A DNA stretch of 64,000 nucleotides, taken from NCBI GenBank assembly GCA_016779995.1, contig JADHMO010000008.1:1-64000 (forward strand), read 5' to 3'. Source of the stretch: Flavobacteriales bacterium (GTDB taxonomy: Bacteria > Bacteroidota > Bacteroidia > Flavobacteriales > UBA7312). A program made the translations under genes and the position numbers. This document shows positions 18,947 through 30,916 of the stretch, piece by piece. How positions within the stretch are numbered: the first letter of the stretch is position 1; each line of letters starts with the position of its first letter. Below the pieces are notes generated by a model. The model made no database searches, had not been told where the DNA came from, and was given only the letters and a program-made list of their open reading frames with translations.

Positions 18947-20145
18947 TAGCTTATTCTTCCCGGATAAACTTCAAGAGCTTTTTCTAAACAAACAATAGCT
19001 TGAGTAAGGGCTTCTTGGTTCAGTACATAAGCAATACGCACTTGATTTGTTCCCGTATTAGGTGTAGAATAAAAACCTGCTGCTGGTGCTACCATAAGCG
19101 TTTTGCCTTCATGGTCAAATTCTTCCAATAGCCATTGAGCGAATTTATCGGCATTATCAACCGGCAATTGAGCGATGCAATAAAAGGCTCCTTTAGGTTT
19201 TGGACATATCACGCCTTCTATTTTATTCAGCCCTTCTATCAGTAAATCTCTACGTTGAACATACTCCGTACTGACTTCATCAAAATAAGATTGAGGTGTA
19301 CTAAGTGCCGCTTCACCAGCTACTTGACCAAAGGTTGGTGGTGACAAACGGGCTTGAGCAAATTTTAAGGCCGTCGCCATAAGCTCTTTATTCTTAGAAA
19401 TCAAACAGCCCACACGAATACCACACATGCTGTATCGTTTAGAAGTAGAATCTATAACTACGGCGTGTTGTTCCAAGCCTTCAATGTTCAATACAGAATG
19501 GTGTGTGTTACCATCGTAGCAAAACTCTCTGTAAACTTCGTCAGCAAACAAAAATAAGTCGTGTTTTATAACGATATCTCTTAATGTTTCTAATTCTTCT
19601 TTTGAATACAAATAGCCAGTAGGATTACCTGGGTTGCATATCATAATAGCTTTGGTTTGAGGCGTAATCAGTTTTTCAAATTCTTCTATAGCAGGTAGGG
19701 CAAAGCCATCATTAATGCTTGTTGTAATGGGCTTAACCTTTACCCCTGCAGAAATTGAGAAACCGTTGTAATTGGCGTAGAAAGGTTCTGGAATTATGAT
19801 TTCATCGCCATTGTCTAAACAGGAATTTAGTCCAAACAGCAAGGCTTCAGAGCCACCAGTCGTTACCATAACGTCATGGTAGTCTATGTCAATTCCTAAT
19901 TTTTGGTAATAAGTTGCTAAGCCTTTTCTATAGCTTTCAAAGCCTGCCGAATGGCTATACTCTACCACCTTATGATTGAAATTATGTATGGCGTCAAGTG
20001 CCAATTTGGGTGATTCTATATCGGGTTGGCCTATGTTGAGGTGAAATACCGTTTTACCCTTTTTTTTAGCACCTTCAGCAAAAGGAACTAACTTTCGTAT
20101 TGGTGATTCAGGCATTTTTGTGCCTTTATTAGAGATGTTTGGCAT
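18946..20145 (-). CDS. Class I/II PLP-dependent aminotransferase (AspC/AlaT-like)
   Basis: A cytoplasmic aminotransferase of fold type I, 399 residues from the ATG at 20145. An earlier in-frame start (20172) would lie inside the terminator hairpin of the upstream gene, so I reject it. Motifs: NIGQPDIESP near the start, a NPGNPTGY block, and DSTSKRYSMCGIRVG carrying the PLP-binding lysine. Such enzymes use 2-oxoglutarate or pyruvate with aspartate, alanine or aromatic amino acids; the substrate here cannot be decided. It overlaps the YkgJ gene by one base. Confidence 0.9.
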   Translation of the reverse strand: MPNISNKGTKMPESPIRKLVPFAEGAKKKGKTVFHLNIGQPDIESPKLALDAIHNFNHKVVEYSHSAGFESYRKGLATYYQKLGIDIDYHDVMVTTGGSEALLFGLNSCLDNGDEIIIPEPFYANYNGFSISAGVKVKPITTSINDGFALPAIEEFEKLITPQTKAIMICNPGNPTGYLYSKEELETLRDIVIKHDLFLFADEVYREFCYDGNTHHSVLNIEGLEQHAVVIDSTSKRYSMCGIRVGCLISKNKELMATALKFAQARLSPPTFGQVAGEAALSTPQSYFDEVSTEYVQRRDLLIEGLNKIEGVICPKPKGAFYCIAQLPVDNADKFAQWLLEEFDHEGKTLMVAPAAGFYSTPNTGTNQVRIAYVLNQEALTQAIVCLEKALEVYPGRIS

Positions 20146-20154
20146 AACTATCGA

Positions 20155-20185
20155 ATAAAAAAACACCCCCAATTAAGGGGGCGTT
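20155..20185 (-). terminator. Rho-independent terminator of the DUF1573 gene
   Basis: On the minus strand AACGCCCCC (20185 down to 20177) pairs with GGGGGTGTT (20170 down to 20162), including one G-U pair that forms only in this orientation. A T-run follows (20161 down to 20155). It separates the DUF1573 gene from the aminotransferase gene. Confidence 0.85.
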
Positions 20186-20213
20186 GGTATTAGTTTAAAA
20201 CAGAAATTCTATA

Positions 20214-20672
20214 TTATTTAACTTCTAAAACCGAAGTTTTTGGTTTTGTCGGTGCAGCTGGAGCTTCAACAGGCTTTTTCACTTCACCTTTAATAGTCAA
20301 AATCTTTGTTTTTTCTGGAGCGTTTGTTGTTAACGTAATTGTTTTTGTAAATTTTCCAATTCTGTTAGTAGCATATTTAACTCCAATAGTTGCAGACTCG
20401 CCAGGTGCAATTGGTGCTTTTGGCCAAGTAGGGACAGTACATCCACAACTACCTTTAGCATTAGAAATTATAAGAGGTGCATTTCCTGTATTAGTCAAAA
20501 CAAATTCTCTTTTACCATCTGCATTATGCTCGATAAGACCATAATCCATAACTGAGGTTTCAAATTCCATCTTTGGACCATTTACAGCTTGTTGTTCATT
20601 AGGCGCTTTAGTTTGTGCTTGTGCTACCATAAAACCACTGATTAATGCTATTGCTAGAAATATCTTTTTCAT
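20214..20672 (-). CDS. DUF1573 domain protein, secreted
   Basis: A 152-residue exported protein. It has a signal peptide (MKKIFLAIALISGFMVAQAQ) and one DUF1573 domain, an Ig-like fold related to ASPM/SPD-2/Hydin modules, with NTGNAPLIISNAKGSCGCT as its hallmark. The ATG at 20672 is preferred over an in-frame ATG at 20696 because it puts the charged residues at the very start of the signal peptide. The C-terminus is rich in Pro, Lys and Ala. Such proteins are abundant in Bacteroidota, with no firm function known. Confidence 0.88.
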   Translation of the reverse strand: MKKIFLAIALISGFMVAQAQTKAPNEQQAVNGPKMEFETSVMDYGLIEHNADGKREFVLTNTGNAPLIISNAKGSCGCTVPTWPKAPIAPGESATIGVKYATNRIGKFTKTITLTTNAPEKTKILTIKGEVKKPVEAPAAPTKPKTSVLEVK

Positions 20673-20713
20673 CTTTAAATATATGTTTTGATTCATTATA
20701 CAAATAAGAACAA

Positions 20714-20721
20714 CAAATGTA
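20714..20721 (-). promoter_or_regulatory. Candidate -7 element TACATTTG for the DUF1573 gene
   Basis: On the minus strand this matches TAnnTTTG. It would give a leader of about 35 bases before the ATG at 20672. No convincing -33 TTTG was found. Confidence 0.4.
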
Positions 20722-20778
20722 ACAAATTATTGTATTCTAATTATCTTATTTATCTAAGCAATTTTAGGTCTAAAATAT

Positions 20779-20786
20779 TATTTTTG
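20779..20786 (+). promoter_or_regulatory. Candidate -7 element TATTTTTG for valS
   Basis: The sequence matches TAnnTTTG and ends 23 bases before the valS ATG. The surrounding region is very AT-rich, so a chance match is possible. Confidence 0.4.
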
Positions 20787-20809
20787 GCAATCCGATTACA
20801 TATATATAA

Positions 20810-23419
20810 ATGAGTATTCCAAAAACATACGATTCGAATAGTGCTGAAGCAAAGTGGTACGACCATTGGTTGGCAAAAGGTTATTTTAATTCTATTCCAG
20901 ACAGTAGAGAGGCTTACACCATAGTCATTCCACCACCCAATGTAACGGGAGTTCTTCACATGGGGCATATGTTAAATAACACCTTGCAAGATGTATTAAT
21001 TCGCAAAGCTCGTATGCAAGGTTTTAATGCGTGTTGGGTGCCTGGTACGGATCACGCTTCAATTGCAACAGAAGCTAAGGTTGTACAGAAGTTAGCGAAC
21101 GAAGGTATCGACAAATCCGACTTAAGCAGAGAGGAGTTTATGACTCACGCTTGGGAGTGGAAAGAAAAGCACGGTGGAATTATCCTCGAACAACTTAAAA
21201 AGTTAGGGGCTTCTTGTGATTGGAATAGAACAAAGTTTACTATGGACGATGATATGAGTGAATCTGTCATCAAGGTATTTGTTGATTTACACCGAAAAGG
21301 GTTGATATATAGAGGCGTAAGAATGGTCAATTGGGACCCAAGCGCACAAACTGCTCTTTCTGACGAGGAGGTGATTCACAAGGAAGTGCAATCTAATTTA
21401 TACCACATACGCTATAAAATTGAGGGTACTGAAGAATATTTAACGGTTGCCACAACTCGTCCAGAAACAATATTGGGTGATAGTGCCATTTGTGTCAATC
21501 CTAATGATGAACGTTACGCCCACCTCAAGGGCAAAAATGCCATTGTGCCACTTATTAACCGTTCTGTACCCATTATTTTTGATGACTATGTTGATATGGA
21601 GTTTGGTACAGGAGCATTGAAAGTTACTCCTGCTCATGATATCAATGATTATCAGCTTGGTGATAAACATAATTTAGAAGTCATAGATATACTCAACGAT
21701 GACGGTACACTTAATGAATCTGCTCAATTATTTGTAGGAAAGGACCGATTTGTTGTAAGAAAAGAAATAGCTCAAGAGTTAGAAAAAACTAAGCATTTGG
21801 TTGAGGTGGAAAGTTTAGTTAATAAAGTTGGTTTTTCTGAAAGAACGGATGTTGTCATAGAACCTAAGTTATCTATGCAGTGGTTTTTCAAAATGGAAAA
21901 CTTTTCTAAACCAGCTTTAGAAAATGTCATGAATGACACTATAAAATTCCATCCTGAAAAATTTAAAAATACCTACCGACACTGGATGGAAAACATCAAA
22001 GATTGGTGTGTTTCTAGACAATTGTGGTGGGGGCAACAAATTCCAGCTTATTATTATGATGGTAATAATTATGTAGTAGCCGAATCAATTGGAGAAGCAC
22101 TAGCAGAGGCTCAAAAGATTAAGCCCGACATTACTATTTCTGATTTAAGACAAGATGAAGATGTATTGGATACTTGGTTTTCATCATGGTTATGGCCTAT
22201 CTCTGTTTTTGATGGAATAAGAAATCCTGATAATGAAGAAATAAACTACTATTATCCTACTAATGATTTGGTAACAGCTCCTGAGATTTTATTCTTTTGG
22301 GTAGCTCGAATGATAATGTCTGGTTACGAGTACAAAGGAGATTTGCCTTTTAAAAATGTTTATCTGACAGGAATTGTACGTGATAAGCAAGGTAGAAAGA
22401 TGTCTAAATCACTTGGAAATTCACCTGACCCTATTGAACTTATTGAGAAATATGGAGCGGATGGCGTTAGAGTAGGTATGCTTTTATCTTCTCCAGCAGG
22501 TAATGACTTGCCATTTGATGAATCTTTATGCGAGCAGGGTAGAAACTTCTCCAATAAAATATGGAATGCTACTCGCCTCATTAAAGGATGGGAAGTTGCT
22601 GATATAGAACAACCAGAATCCTCTAAAATAGCAGTTGAATGGTTCGAAAATAAATTTCAGCATACATTAGAATTAATTAATGATGCCTATTCCAAATATA
22701 GAATTTCAGAGGCTTTAATGCTAACATATCGATTGGTATGGGACGACTTCTGTTCATGGTATTTGGAGTCTATTAAGCCAGATTATCAAAAGCCTATCGA
22801 TAGTAAAACTTTAGACAATACCATTAGCTTAATGGAAAATTTATTGAAGCTATTGCATCCTTTTATGCCTTTCCTAACCGAAGAAATATGGCATCTTTTA
22901 GCCAACAGGTCAGAAGATATTATTGTTTCTGAATGGCCAAAGACTTCTTCTATTAAAAATGATGTTCTTTCTAACTTTGACTACGCTACTGAAATAGTTT
23001 CTGCAATTCGTACAATAAGAAAAGATAAACAAATACCGAATAAAGACAGTCTAAAATTATTCATTAAGACTAATGAAGCTACTTCCAAGTCAACGGACGC
23101 TTTGGTTTCACGACTTGCCAATTTATCTGAACTGTCATACACCTCAGATACTATTGAAGGAGCATTTTCTTTTAGGGTGAAGTCCAACGAATTTTTTGTG
23201 CCATTATCGGATAATATAGATGTTGGAGCAGAGCTAGAAAAATTACGCTCAGAGTTGGATTATACTCAAGGCTTTTTAAAGTCAGTAATGGGCAAGCTTT
23301 CTAATGAACGTTTTGTGAACAATGCTCCTGAACAAGTTGTTGCAATGGAAAGAAAAAAGCAATCGGATGCCGAAGCAAAGATTGCTGTTTTACAAGAGCA
23401 GATTAAAGCTATCTCTTAG
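20810..23419 (+). CDS. valS: Valine--tRNA ligase
   Basis: Class I aminoacyl-tRNA synthetase that charges tRNA-Val. The 869 residues show the HIGH-type motif as HMGH ([14 protein letters not shown], about 43-56), the CP1 editing region in the middle ([12 protein letters not shown]), and KMSKSLGN as the KMSKS loop. A C-terminal coiled-coil arm (last 65 residues) is rich in Lys and Glu, typical of ValRS. It overlaps the convergent BNR-protein gene by three bases at the stop codon, with no terminator between. Confidence 0.98.
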   Translation: MSIPKTYDSNSAEAKWYDHWLAKGYFNSIPDSREAYTIVIPPPNVTGVLHMGHMLNNTLQDVLIRKARMQGFNACWVPGTDHASIATEAKVVQKLANEGIDKSDLSREEFMTHAWEWKEKHGGIILEQLKKLGASCDWNRTKFTMDDDMSESVIKVFVDLHRKGLIYRGVRMVNWDPSAQTALSDEEVIHKEVQSNLYHIRYKIEGTEEYLTVATTRPETILGDSAICVNPNDERYAHLKGKNAIVPLINRSVPIIFDDYVDMEFGTGALKVTPAHDINDYQLGDKHNLEVIDILNDDGTLNESAQLFVGKDRFVVRKEIAQELEKTKHLVEVESLVNKVGFSERTDVVIEPKLSMQWFFKMENFSKPALENVMNDTIKFHPEKFKNTYRHWMENIKDWCVSRQLWWGQQIPAYYYDGNNYVVAESIGEALAEAQKIKPDITISDLRQDEDVLDTWFSSWLWPISVFDGIRNPDNEEINYYYPTNDLVTAPEILFFWVARMIMSGYEYKGDLPFKNVYLTGIVRDKQGRKMSKSLGNSPDPIELIEKYGADGVRVGMLLSSPAGNDLPFDESLCEQGRNFSNKIWNATRLIKGWEVADIEQPESSKIAVEWFENKFQHTLELINDAYSKYRISEALMLTYRLVWDDFCSWYLESIKPDYQKPIDSKTLDNTISLMENLLKLLHPFMPFLTEEIWHLLANRSEDIIVSEWPKTSSIKNDVLSNFDYATEIVSAIRTIRKDKQIPNKDSLKLFIKTNEATSKSTDALVSRLANLSELSYTSDTIEGAFSFRVKSNEFFVPLSDNIDVGAELEKLRSELDYTQGFLKSVMGKLSNERFVNNAPEQVVAMERKKQSDAEAKIAVLQEQIKAIS

Positions 23420-26148
23420 TTGATAACTAGTTTTTGAGTCTGTTCTACTTGTTCTCCCTTAAGAGTAATAAAGTAAATTCCTTTCTCCCAATTAGATGTT
23501 TGCAATTGAAACGAATTAGTAGTTGTTTTTTGACTAAGAACAATCTTTCCACTAGCATCTGATACTATTATTCTATTGACAACAATATCGTTTGACCATT
23601 CAACAATAGCTTTGTCTTTTGCTGGGTTAGGAAAAACACTAACCTTTGTCTTATCATCTACCTCTTGAACGCCAACTAAATCTGGAAAGACATCATAAAT
23701 GGATGTTATAATAGTTGAATAAACGCCAGTACCATGAGTTCCAACAATAAGTTTACCATCACTTTCTCTGTAGCGTATATTTTCTACAACTACATTTCCT
23801 ATTATTTCAGTTCCTATTTGCGTCCATTCGGTATCATAACCTTCGAGTTTATCCGTAGCGTATAGTCCAGTACTTCCTCCTACAATGTACAAGGTATCAC
23901 TTCCTAGGACAGCAATTTCAGCAGTACGCATAGATGGGCCATTACCACCACCTGCAATATTATCCTCTAAGTTTCCAGCAACTCTTTTCCAGCTTTGTCC
24001 ACCATTGTCTGTAAAAACAATACTGTAAGTAGAATAATTGGAGGCTAACACCAATACACGGTCAGAATTAGTAGGGTCAACTTCTACTGCAGAGATGTAT
24101 TTATTATTTCCAATTCCAAGGCTAGATAATTGTACTAACTCAGGGTCTCCAACATTTGCATTATCTATTCTGTAAACTAAACTTCTCTGTGTTCCCAAGT
24201 AAACCGTATTAGCAGGAGAAGTAGACACGTCCATACAACTGATGGGATTTAAAGATGTATCTGTAAAGGCTTCCCAACCAATATTTGTTCTTTCTTTTGA
24301 ATTGTTATATGGATAATTACCAGCATCATTATTTCTCCAAAGCGTTGTATTGTTATTGAAATAAATGATGTCATCATCATTGGGGTCCATAACCAAATAA
24401 TTGATAAAATCATAATCCGAAGTATCGGCATCTAGTGGGTCCATTCTGTTATAAGCCATTACTTGACCTTGAGCATTTAATTTCATTTTGAATAATACGC
24501 CTCTTTGAATTTGAAGGTAGAAATCTTCTTCATTATCAGCGACCACGCTATAACATCCATCGCCATTAAAAGGCATCACCCAACTGTCTGTTTCATCATC
24601 ACTGATAGTGATAAAATTTCCATTATCTTGAAATCCTCCAACTATTAAGTCACTTGTTCCTTTTCCAAAGTTTACCGCATACAATTGAGTAGTTTGGTAG
24701 CCGTTGTTAAGACTTTGCCATAAGTGTGGACTAGCCATGCAGTTTGTAGATTTATAAACACCGCCATCATTTGCACTCAAAATAATATTGTTGTCAGAAG
24801 GTAAAAATAAAAGGTCGTGTTGGTCTGGATGATGTTTGCTATAAATATCCCAGTTTCCGTAGCCATGGTCAGAGCCTTCAAAGTAGCCACCTATCTGAAC
24901 AGTATTACTGTCAGAAGTAAAACCGTCTGTTGAACGCCACAAGTTCGTGCCTCCAATAAACACTACATTTGGCTCATCAGGTTTTACTTTCACTAATAAA
25001 TCGTATCCACCTTGAGCATTAAAATTATCAAAGGTAGTGGGGCGATTAGCTGGTATATTAGCTGAAAGATTTACCCAGTTTCCACAAGTGTCATTACCAT
25101 CACCACACAGGTAGGTATATTTCCAAAAGGATGTCCAGGTTTCTCCTCCAAAAAAGGTATTGGTGTATTGTCCAGAATTTTCAGTTTCTGCGGTTAAGAA
25201 ATACACCTCGTTCTCATTAGAAGGATTTATTCCTATTGCTGTTCTTCCATATACATTTCCAAATCCATCAGGAATAATATTCGTCCATTCCATACCATCT
25301 GCAGAACGCCATATTCCTTTACCTGTTCCATCAGAGCTAAGTGTGGCATACACTACTCCTTCAGAAGTAATATCCACATTAGTGTAATAGGCATTTCCAC
25401 CGCCCACCTCTTCCAGCCAACTTTCTCCGCCATCTACGGAGCGTAAAATACTACCGTAGGTTGCCATGTACATTTCATCTTCATCAAGATTTGAAGGGTC
25501 TAAAGCAATATTCCAAGCAAAATCAAAAACATTAAACCCTCCTGCAGGGTTATTGTCCGCGGTAGAGCTTATAGAATCCCATGTCAAGCCGTTGTCAATA
25601 GACTTGTAAATACCATTACCATCAAAATAGGCTCCATCGCCAGAGGCTGAGTTTCCTGCTAATTCTCCAGTACCATAGTACCAGATGTTTTCTTTGCCTG
25701 GTCTAGTATCTTGTGCAATACAGGTTACATTATGCAGTTGGAAATGTCTCGTCATTTTGTTCCAACTTTGTCCTAAGTCCGTAGAGCGCCAAATTCCTCC
25801 AGATGCCCCGCCAGCAATTAGGGTGTTTTCATCTGTAACATCATAGGCCAAAGCTCTAGTTCTTCCACCTACATTATAAGGGCCTTCTGCTGTCCAAGTA
25901 AGATTAGAATTATTGAGGTCATTGGGCAAGCTTTGAGCAAAACGCAATTCTTTGGTTCTGATATTTTTGGGTACAACACCCTGACTGTTTGTTAATCGTT
26001 TAGCGTCCCATGATTTTCTAGCTCTAGGAGATTCAGATGGTGCTTTGTACACACTGTTGAAATCAATAGGGGTGTTATTTTCTGGAATAAATAAAAAGAT
26101 TGCCAAAATAACTGCAGTGACACTTAGAATAACTTTAAAAGACTTCAT
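23416..26148 (-). CDS. Secreted sortilin-like BNR-repeat protein with T9SS type A sorting domain
   Basis: A large exported protein of 910 residues. The N-terminal hydrophobic segment (about 5-22) is a signal peptide or anchor. The body is a VPS10/sortilin-like beta-propeller with many repeats of the type [16 protein letters not shown] (BNR or Asp-box). The last 75 residues are a T9SS type A sorting domain: [13 protein letters not shown] at its start, then SDASGKIV and a KGIYFITLK-type ending. It should be secreted across the outer membrane. Ligand or substrate is unknown. It lies 15 bases behind hemG on the same strand. Confidence 0.9.
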   Translation of the reverse strand: MKSFKVILSVTAVILAIFLFIPENNTPIDFNSVYKAPSESPRARKSWDAKRLTNSQGVVPKNIRTKELRFAQSLPNDLNNSNLTWTAEGPYNVGGRTRALAYDVTDENTLIAGGASGGIWRSTDLGQSWNKMTRHFQLHNVTCIAQDTRPGKENIWYYGTGELAGNSASGDGAYFDGNGIYKSIDNGLTWDSISSTADNNPAGGFNVFDFAWNIALDPSNLDEDEMYMATYGSILRSVDGGESWLEEVGGGNAYYTNVDITSEGVVYATLSSDGTGKGIWRSADGMEWTNIIPDGFGNVYGRTAIGINPSNENEVYFLTAETENSGQYTNTFFGGETWTSFWKYTYLCGDGNDTCGNWVNLSANIPANRPTTFDNFNAQGGYDLLVKVKPDEPNVVFIGGTNLWRSTDGFTSDSNTVQIGGYFEGSDHGYGNWDIYSKHHPDQHDLLFLPSDNNIILSANDGGVYKSTNCMASPHLWQSLNNGYQTTQLYAVNFGKGTSDLIVGGFQDNGNFITISDDETDSWVMPFNGDGCYSVVADNEEDFYLQIQRGVLFKMKLNAQGQVMAYNRMDPLDADTSDYDFINYLVMDPNDDDIIYFNNNTTLWRNNDAGNYPYNNSKERTNIGWEAFTDTSLNPISCMDVSTSPANTVYLGTQRSLVYRIDNANVGDPELVQLSSLGIGNNKYISAVEVDPTNSDRVLVLASNYSTYSIVFTDNGGQSWKRVAGNLEDNIAGGGNGPSMRTAEIAVLGSDTLYIVGGSTGLYATDKLEGYDTEWTQIGTEIIGNVVVENIRYRESDGKLIVGTHGTGVYSTIITSIYDVFPDLVGVQEVDDKTKVSVFPNPAKDKAIVEWSNDIVVNRIIVSDASGKIVLSQKTTTNSFQLQTSNWEKGIYFITLKGEQVEQTQKLVIN

Positions 26149-26163
26149 AATAGAAATGGAAGT

Positions 26164-27492
26164 TTAGAAATTAGTTTGTATAAAATTATCAGCTTTTGAA
26201 ACACTATCGCTAACAGAAATACCGTCAAAATAGTTCCCTAATATATAAAAATTAGGATTATTATTTTCAAAATTCTGAATAGCATCAAGAAGAGATTGAT
26301 GATTTAAATTGTACTGAGGAATACCCTTCGAATACCTATAATGATTAGAGAAAATAGGTTCATTGTTTACTTCCATTAACTCCATAAATTCTTCAAGTAC
26401 TAATGATTTTAATTTTGAGGGTTCTAATTGACACAACTCCTTTTGTCTGCTACCGCCAACTATAACGGTGAATAGCTCTTTTTCTGTTGGAGAAACATGA
26501 GAGAAAATACGACTGTTGAATAGAATTCCTAAAAAATGTTTCTTGTCACTTGCCTTACTCAAAACACCAAAACCTTGAGAGTGGTTATTTATATCACTTT
26601 TATTGAAACCGAAATGAAAAACATCAACTGGAACATATTCAACATCTTCAAGGCAATTTTTTAGCCTTTCATTATTTACATAATGGGCTAGTGCATAGGC
26701 GGGTAGTGTTGATATAATATTTTGACAACTTATGGTATCCTTGGCTGTCTCAATAATGTAGCCGTTATCCTTTTTTTCAATTTTTTTAATCTGACAATCC
26801 AATTGAATGTGAGCGTTCAATTGTTTAGCTATGGCATTTGTTAATTGAGATAATCCATTAGGCAAGTTAAACATTTTGGCTTTGGACTTTTTCTTTTTTT
26901 TAGCCATACCTTTAATTACGCTACCATATTCTTGTTCTGCTTCCCATAGTAATTTAAGGGTATGTTTGGCACTCATATTATGGGTGTTTCCAGAATAAAT
27001 ACCTGTCACGAAAGGTTCAACGAATTGGTGTAAGATACCTTCTCCAAAGCGTGTTTTTACAAAATCGGCAACAGAAGTATTTTGTTTATGCTTTTGAATG
27101 AATGGTTCTTTAAAGAGTCTTAACTTTTCTTTCAAAGACAACAGTGGACTTTTAAAAAATTCTGAAGGATTTCTTGGTAGAAGGTGCAATTTATCATTCA
27201 ATAACACATACCTATTGCTCTCTGCTGATTCTTTTGGAACGCTGATAGTGTCCCATAAGTCATAAACTTTGATGAGATTGATAATGGAATCGTTGTTTAG
27301 CAAAACGGTATTAGGACCATTTTCTACAATAAAACCCTCTTTTATTTCTGAGGATATATTTCCACCTACTCTATTGTTTTTTTCCAGTACTAAAAAATCT
27401 TCATTTTTTAGTGATAAATAATGAGCTGTGCTGAGTCCAGTAATGCCAGCGCCTAGAATAACGGTATTTTTTTTTATAGAAGCGATGTGCAA
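26164..27492 (-). CDS. hemG: Protoporphyrinogen oxidase, HemG/HemY (oxygen-dependent, FAD) family
   Basis: An FAD enzyme that oxidises protoporphyrinogen IX or coproporphyrinogen III in haem synthesis. The 442 residues carry the dinucleotide-binding motif [13 protein letters not shown] (14-26) and the following [11 protein letters not shown] block, and end with an [15 protein letters not shown] segment typical of the family. The only in-frame start near the N-terminus is TTG at 27492; no ATG exists until well inside the Rossmann fold. The gene is divergent from icmF by 55 bases and precedes the BNR gene. Confidence 0.88.
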   Translation of the reverse strand: MHIASIKKNTVILGAGITGLSTAHYLSLKNEDFLVLEKNNRVGGNISSEIKEGFIVENGPNTVLLNNDSIINLIKVYDLWDTISVPKESAESNRYVLLNDKLHLLPRNPSEFFKSPLLSLKEKLRLFKEPFIQKHKQNTSVADFVKTRFGEGILHQFVEPFVTGIYSGNTHNMSAKHTLKLLWEAEQEYGSVIKGMAKKKKKSKAKMFNLPNGLSQLTNAIAKQLNAHIQLDCQIKKIEKKDNGYIIETAKDTISCQNIISTLPAYALAHYVNNERLKNCLEDVEYVPVDVFHFGFNKSDINNHSQGFGVLSKASDKKHFLGILFNSRIFSHVSPTEKELFTVIVGGSRQKELCQLEPSKLKSLVLEEFMELMEVNNEPIFSNHYRYSKGIPQYNLNHQSLLDAIQNFENNNPNFYILGNYFDGISVSDSVSKADNFIQTNF

Positions 27493-27519
27493 ATTTAGCC
27501 AAAATAAGCACCGAAAATA

Positions 27520-27527
27520 TATATTTG
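27520..27527 (+). promoter_or_regulatory. Candidate -7 element TATATTTG for icmF
   Basis: The sequence matches TAnnTTTG and ends 20 bases before the ATG at 27548, within the 55-base divergent region between hemG and icmF. Confidence 0.45.
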
Positions 27528-27547
27528 CATACCCAAGTTATTTAAAA

Positions 27548-30500
27548 ATGCAAGAACCGAACCCATACCAACCTAAAAATAAAATCCGAATAGTTACGGC
27601 TGCTAGTCTTTTTGACGGACATGATGCGGCTATAAATATTATGCGTCGTATCATTCAAGCTACTGGATGTGAAGTTATACATTTAGGGCATGACCGCTCA
27701 GTAGAAGAAGTGGTCAATTGTGCTATTGAAGAAGATGCCAATGCCATTGCTATGACCTCATACCAAGGAGGACATACCGAGTACCTAAAGTATATGTACG
27801 ATTTACTTCAGGAAAAAGGGTCAGGACACATACGTATTTTTGCTGGTGGTGGTGGAACTATTTTGCCCGAAGAAATTAAAGAATTACAAGACTATGGTAT
27901 ATGCCGTATTTACCATCCAGATGATGGTAGAGCTATGGGTCTACAAGGCATGATAAACGATTTAGTTCAAAAATCAGATTTTCCAACTGGCAAAGATGTT
28001 CAAGATTGTATCAAAGATTTATCAAATGTTCAAAATATAGCTCGATTAATTTCTGCTGCTGAGAATTTTCCAAAAGAGTCTGAAAAAGAATTAAACGCCA
28101 TCAAAAAGTTAGCAGACCAATCAAAAACACCGGTATTAGGAATTACTGGAACAGGTGGTGCTGGTAAGTCCTCTTTAGTAGATGAGTTAGTTCGTCGTTT
28201 TTTAATTGACTTTAGTGACAAACGACTAGCTATCATTTCTGTTGACCCTTCAAAACGTAAAACAGGCGGGGCACTTTTGGGCGATAGAATTCGTATGAAT
28301 GCTATCAAAAACAATAGAGTTTATATGCGTTCATTGGCAACTAGACAAGCTAATTTAGCCTTGTCTGCACATGTCAATAAGGCTTTGGATATTCTCAAAG
28401 CTGCAAATTATGACTTGATAATTTTAGAAACTTCAGGAATAGGACAGTCTGATACCGAAATATTAGAACATTCTGATACTTCTTTGTATGTTATGACGCC
28501 AGAGTACGGAGCAGCCACTCAGTTGGAAAAGATTGATATGTTAGATTTTGCTGACATTATAGCGATTAACAAATTTGATAAAAGAGGTTCTTTAGATGCA
28601 TTGAGAGATGTAAAAAAACAATATCAGCGTAATCATAAGTTATTTGAAACTGATGTTAATCAAATGCCAGTTTTTGGAACTATAGCATCTCAATTTAATG
28701 ATCCTGGTGCTAATTCTCTTTATAAAGCTCTGATTAATAAAGTGGTGGAAAAGACGGGTGCTTCTTTAGATTCATCTTTTGAAATAAGTAAAGAAATGTC
28801 TGAAAAGATATTTGTAATACCACCTAAGAGAAATAGGTATTTAGCTGAAATTGCTGATACTAATAGAGCTTATGATAGCTGGGCTGAACAACAAAAAATA
28901 GTTGCTCAAGAGTTGTATGCACTTAACGCTTCTATACAATCTGTAGAACAATCAAAATCCAAGGATAAAGAGCAATTAAAAAAACAATTGAAAGCGATTT
29001 ATGATGAACGAATTCTAGAATTAGACCCTAAGAATATGTTGCTCATAGAGGGTTGGAATGATATAAAACAAGCTTATAAAAAGGAGAAATTTATTTATAA
29101 AGTCCGTAACAAAGAAATATCTATTCAAACTCATACAGAATCTTTGTCTGGTTCACAAATTCCTAAAATATCTGTTCCAAAATATTCGTCTTGGGGTGAT
29201 TTATTGCATTGGCAATTGCAAGAGAATTTGCCTGGTAAATTCCCTTTCACTTCAGGTATTTTTCCTTTTAAAAGAGAAGGGGAAGATCCTACTAGAATGT
29301 TTGCTGGTGAGGGTGGGCCTGAACGTACTAATAAGCGTTTTCATTATGTCAGTTTAGGTATGCCTGCCAAACGTTTGTCCACAGCTTTTGATTCGGTTAC
29401 GCTTTATGGAAATGACCCTGATTATAGACCTGACATTTATGGAAAAATAGGTAATGCAGGAGTTTCTATCTGTTGTTTAGACGATGCTAAAAAACTTTAT
29501 TCAGGTTTTAATCTATGCTCTTCATCTACATCTGTATCTATGACTATCAATGGCCCTGCGCCTATGTTATTAGCTTACTTTATGAATGCTGCTATAGATC
29601 AACAATGCGAACTGTACATTAAAGAAAACCAGCTAGAAAAAGAAGTTCAGAAAAAAATAGATGCTATTTATAAAGGTAAGGAACGTCCATCTTATCAAGG
29701 AGAATTACCAGAAGGTAATGATGGACTTGGTTTGATGTTGTTAGGAGTTACTGGCGATCAAGTTTTACCCATAGATGTCTATAACAAAATTAAGTATGAT
29801 ACATTAAAAGTAGTAAGAGGTACTGTTCAAGCTGATATCTTAAAAGAAGATCAAGCACAAAACACGTGTATATTCTCTACCGAATTTGCACTTAGAATGA
29901 TGGGCGATGTTCAACAGTATTTCATTGACAAAGAAATTAGAAACTTCTACTCTGTGTCGATTTCTGGTTATCATATTGCAGAGGCTGGTGCAAATCCAAT
30001 TTCCCAATTAGCCTTTACACTAGCAAATGGCTTTACCTATGTGGAATACTATTTGAGTCGTGGTATGGATATTAATAAGTTTGGTCCAAACTTATCCTTC
30101 TTTTTCTCAAACGGTATTGACCCTGAATATGCTGTTATTGGGCGTGTAGCTAGACGTATTTGGGCTAAGGCCATGAAGCAACGTTATGGAGCTAATGAAC
30201 GTGCTCAAATGTTAAAGTATCATATTCAAACTTCTGGTCGTTCTTTACACGCACAAGAGATTGATTTTAATGATATCAGAACAACCCTTCAAGCTTTGTA
30301 TGCTATTTATGATAATTGTAATTCTTTGCATACTAACGCTTATGATGAGGCTATCACAACACCAACAGAAGACTCTGTAAGACGAGCTATGGCTATACAG
30401 CTAATAATTAACAAAGAGTTAGGTTTAGCTAAAAACGAAAATCCTTTGCAAGGCTCTTTCATTATTGAAGAGCTAACTGATTTAGTTGAAGAAGCCGTAT

Positions 30501-30916
30501 TACTTGAATTTGAAAGGATTACAGAGAGGGGAGGTGTGCTTGGTGCGATGGAAACTATGTATCAACGCTCAAAGATTCAAGAAGAGTCTATGCATTATGA
30601 AATGCTCAAACATACAGGTGAGTTTCCAATCATTGGAGTAAATACCTTTTTGAATTCTAAAGGCTCTCCTACTATTATTCCTTCGGAAGTAATTAGAGCT
30701 ACCCAAGAAGAAAAGGAATATCAGATAAAAATGCTTCAGCAATTAATAGCAAATAACGCCTCAGATTCTAAAAATCAGATAGATAGTTTACAACATTCAG
30801 CCATACAAAACCAAAACATTTTTGAAGTAATGATGGAGGCGGCAAAAATTTGTTCACTAGGGCAAATAACGAATGCTCTATTTGAAGTTGGTGGTCAGTA
30901 TAGAAGGAATATGTAG
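27548..30916 (+). CDS. icmF: Fused isobutyryl-CoA mutase IcmF (B12-binding, G-protein chaperone and mutase domains)
   Basis: An adenosylcobalamin enzyme that interconverts isobutyryl-CoA and butyryl-CoA, with its own GTPase chaperone. The start at ATG 27548 gives 1122 residues; upstream in-frame starts would overlap hemG. Domain order: B12-binding (about 12-145, DGHD with Asp23 and His25), MeaB-like GTPase (P-loop GTGGAGKS at 201-208), linker, mutase (about 550-1120). The substrate-site block is [11 protein letters not shown] from about 566, with Phe where methylmalonyl-CoA mutase has Tyr, which favours IcmF. Related acyl-CoA rearrangements cannot be excluded. Confidence 0.93.
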   Translation: MQEPNPYQPKNKIRIVTAASLFDGHDAAINIMRRIIQATGCEVIHLGHDRSVEEVVNCAIEEDANAIAMTSYQGGHTEYLKYMYDLLQEKGSGHIRIFAGGGGTILPEEIKELQDYGICRIYHPDDGRAMGLQGMINDLVQKSDFPTGKDVQDCIKDLSNVQNIARLISAAENFPKESEKELNAIKKLADQSKTPVLGITGTGGAGKSSLVDELVRRFLIDFSDKRLAIISVDPSKRKTGGALLGDRIRMNAIKNNRVYMRSLATRQANLALSAHVNKALDILKAANYDLIILETSGIGQSDTEILEHSDTSLYVMTPEYGAATQLEKIDMLDFADIIAINKFDKRGSLDALRDVKKQYQRNHKLFETDVNQMPVFGTIASQFNDPGANSLYKALINKVVEKTGASLDSSFEISKEMSEKIFVIPPKRNRYLAEIADTNRAYDSWAEQQKIVAQELYALNASIQSVEQSKSKDKEQLKKQLKAIYDERILELDPKNMLLIEGWNDIKQAYKKEKFIYKVRNKEISIQTHTESLSGSQIPKISVPKYSSWGDLLHWQLQENLPGKFPFTSGIFPFKREGEDPTRMFAGEGGPERTNKRFHYVSLGMPAKRLSTAFDSVTLYGNDPDYRPDIYGKIGNAGVSICCLDDAKKLYSGFNLCSSSTSVSMTINGPAPMLLAYFMNAAIDQQCELYIKENQLEKEVQKKIDAIYKGKERPSYQGELPEGNDGLGLMLLGVTGDQVLPIDVYNKIKYDTLKVVRGTVQADILKEDQAQNTCIFSTEFALRMMGDVQQYFIDKEIRNFYSVSISGYHIAEAGANPISQLAFTLANGFTYVEYYLSRGMDINKFGPNLSFFFSNGIDPEYAVIGRVARRIWAKAMKQRYGANERAQMLKYHIQTSGRSLHAQEIDFNDIRTTLQALYAIYDNCNSLHTNAYDEAITTPTEDSVRRAMAIQLIINKELGLAKNENPLQGSFIIEELTDLVEEAVLLEFERITERGGVLGAMETMYQRSKIQEESMHYEMLKHTGEFPIIGVNTFLNSKGSPTIIPSEVIRATQEEKEYQIKMLQQLIANNASDSKNQIDSLQHSAIQNQNIFEVMMEAAKICSLGQITNALFEVGGQYRRNM

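Noticed and set aside
20146-20172. Longer aminotransferase N-terminus
   Set aside because: The extra codons lie in the terminator hairpin of the DUF1573 gene.
27428-27547. Longer icmF N-terminus
   Set aside because: It would overlap the divergent hemG start and the candidate promoter; ATG at 27548 gives a family-like start.
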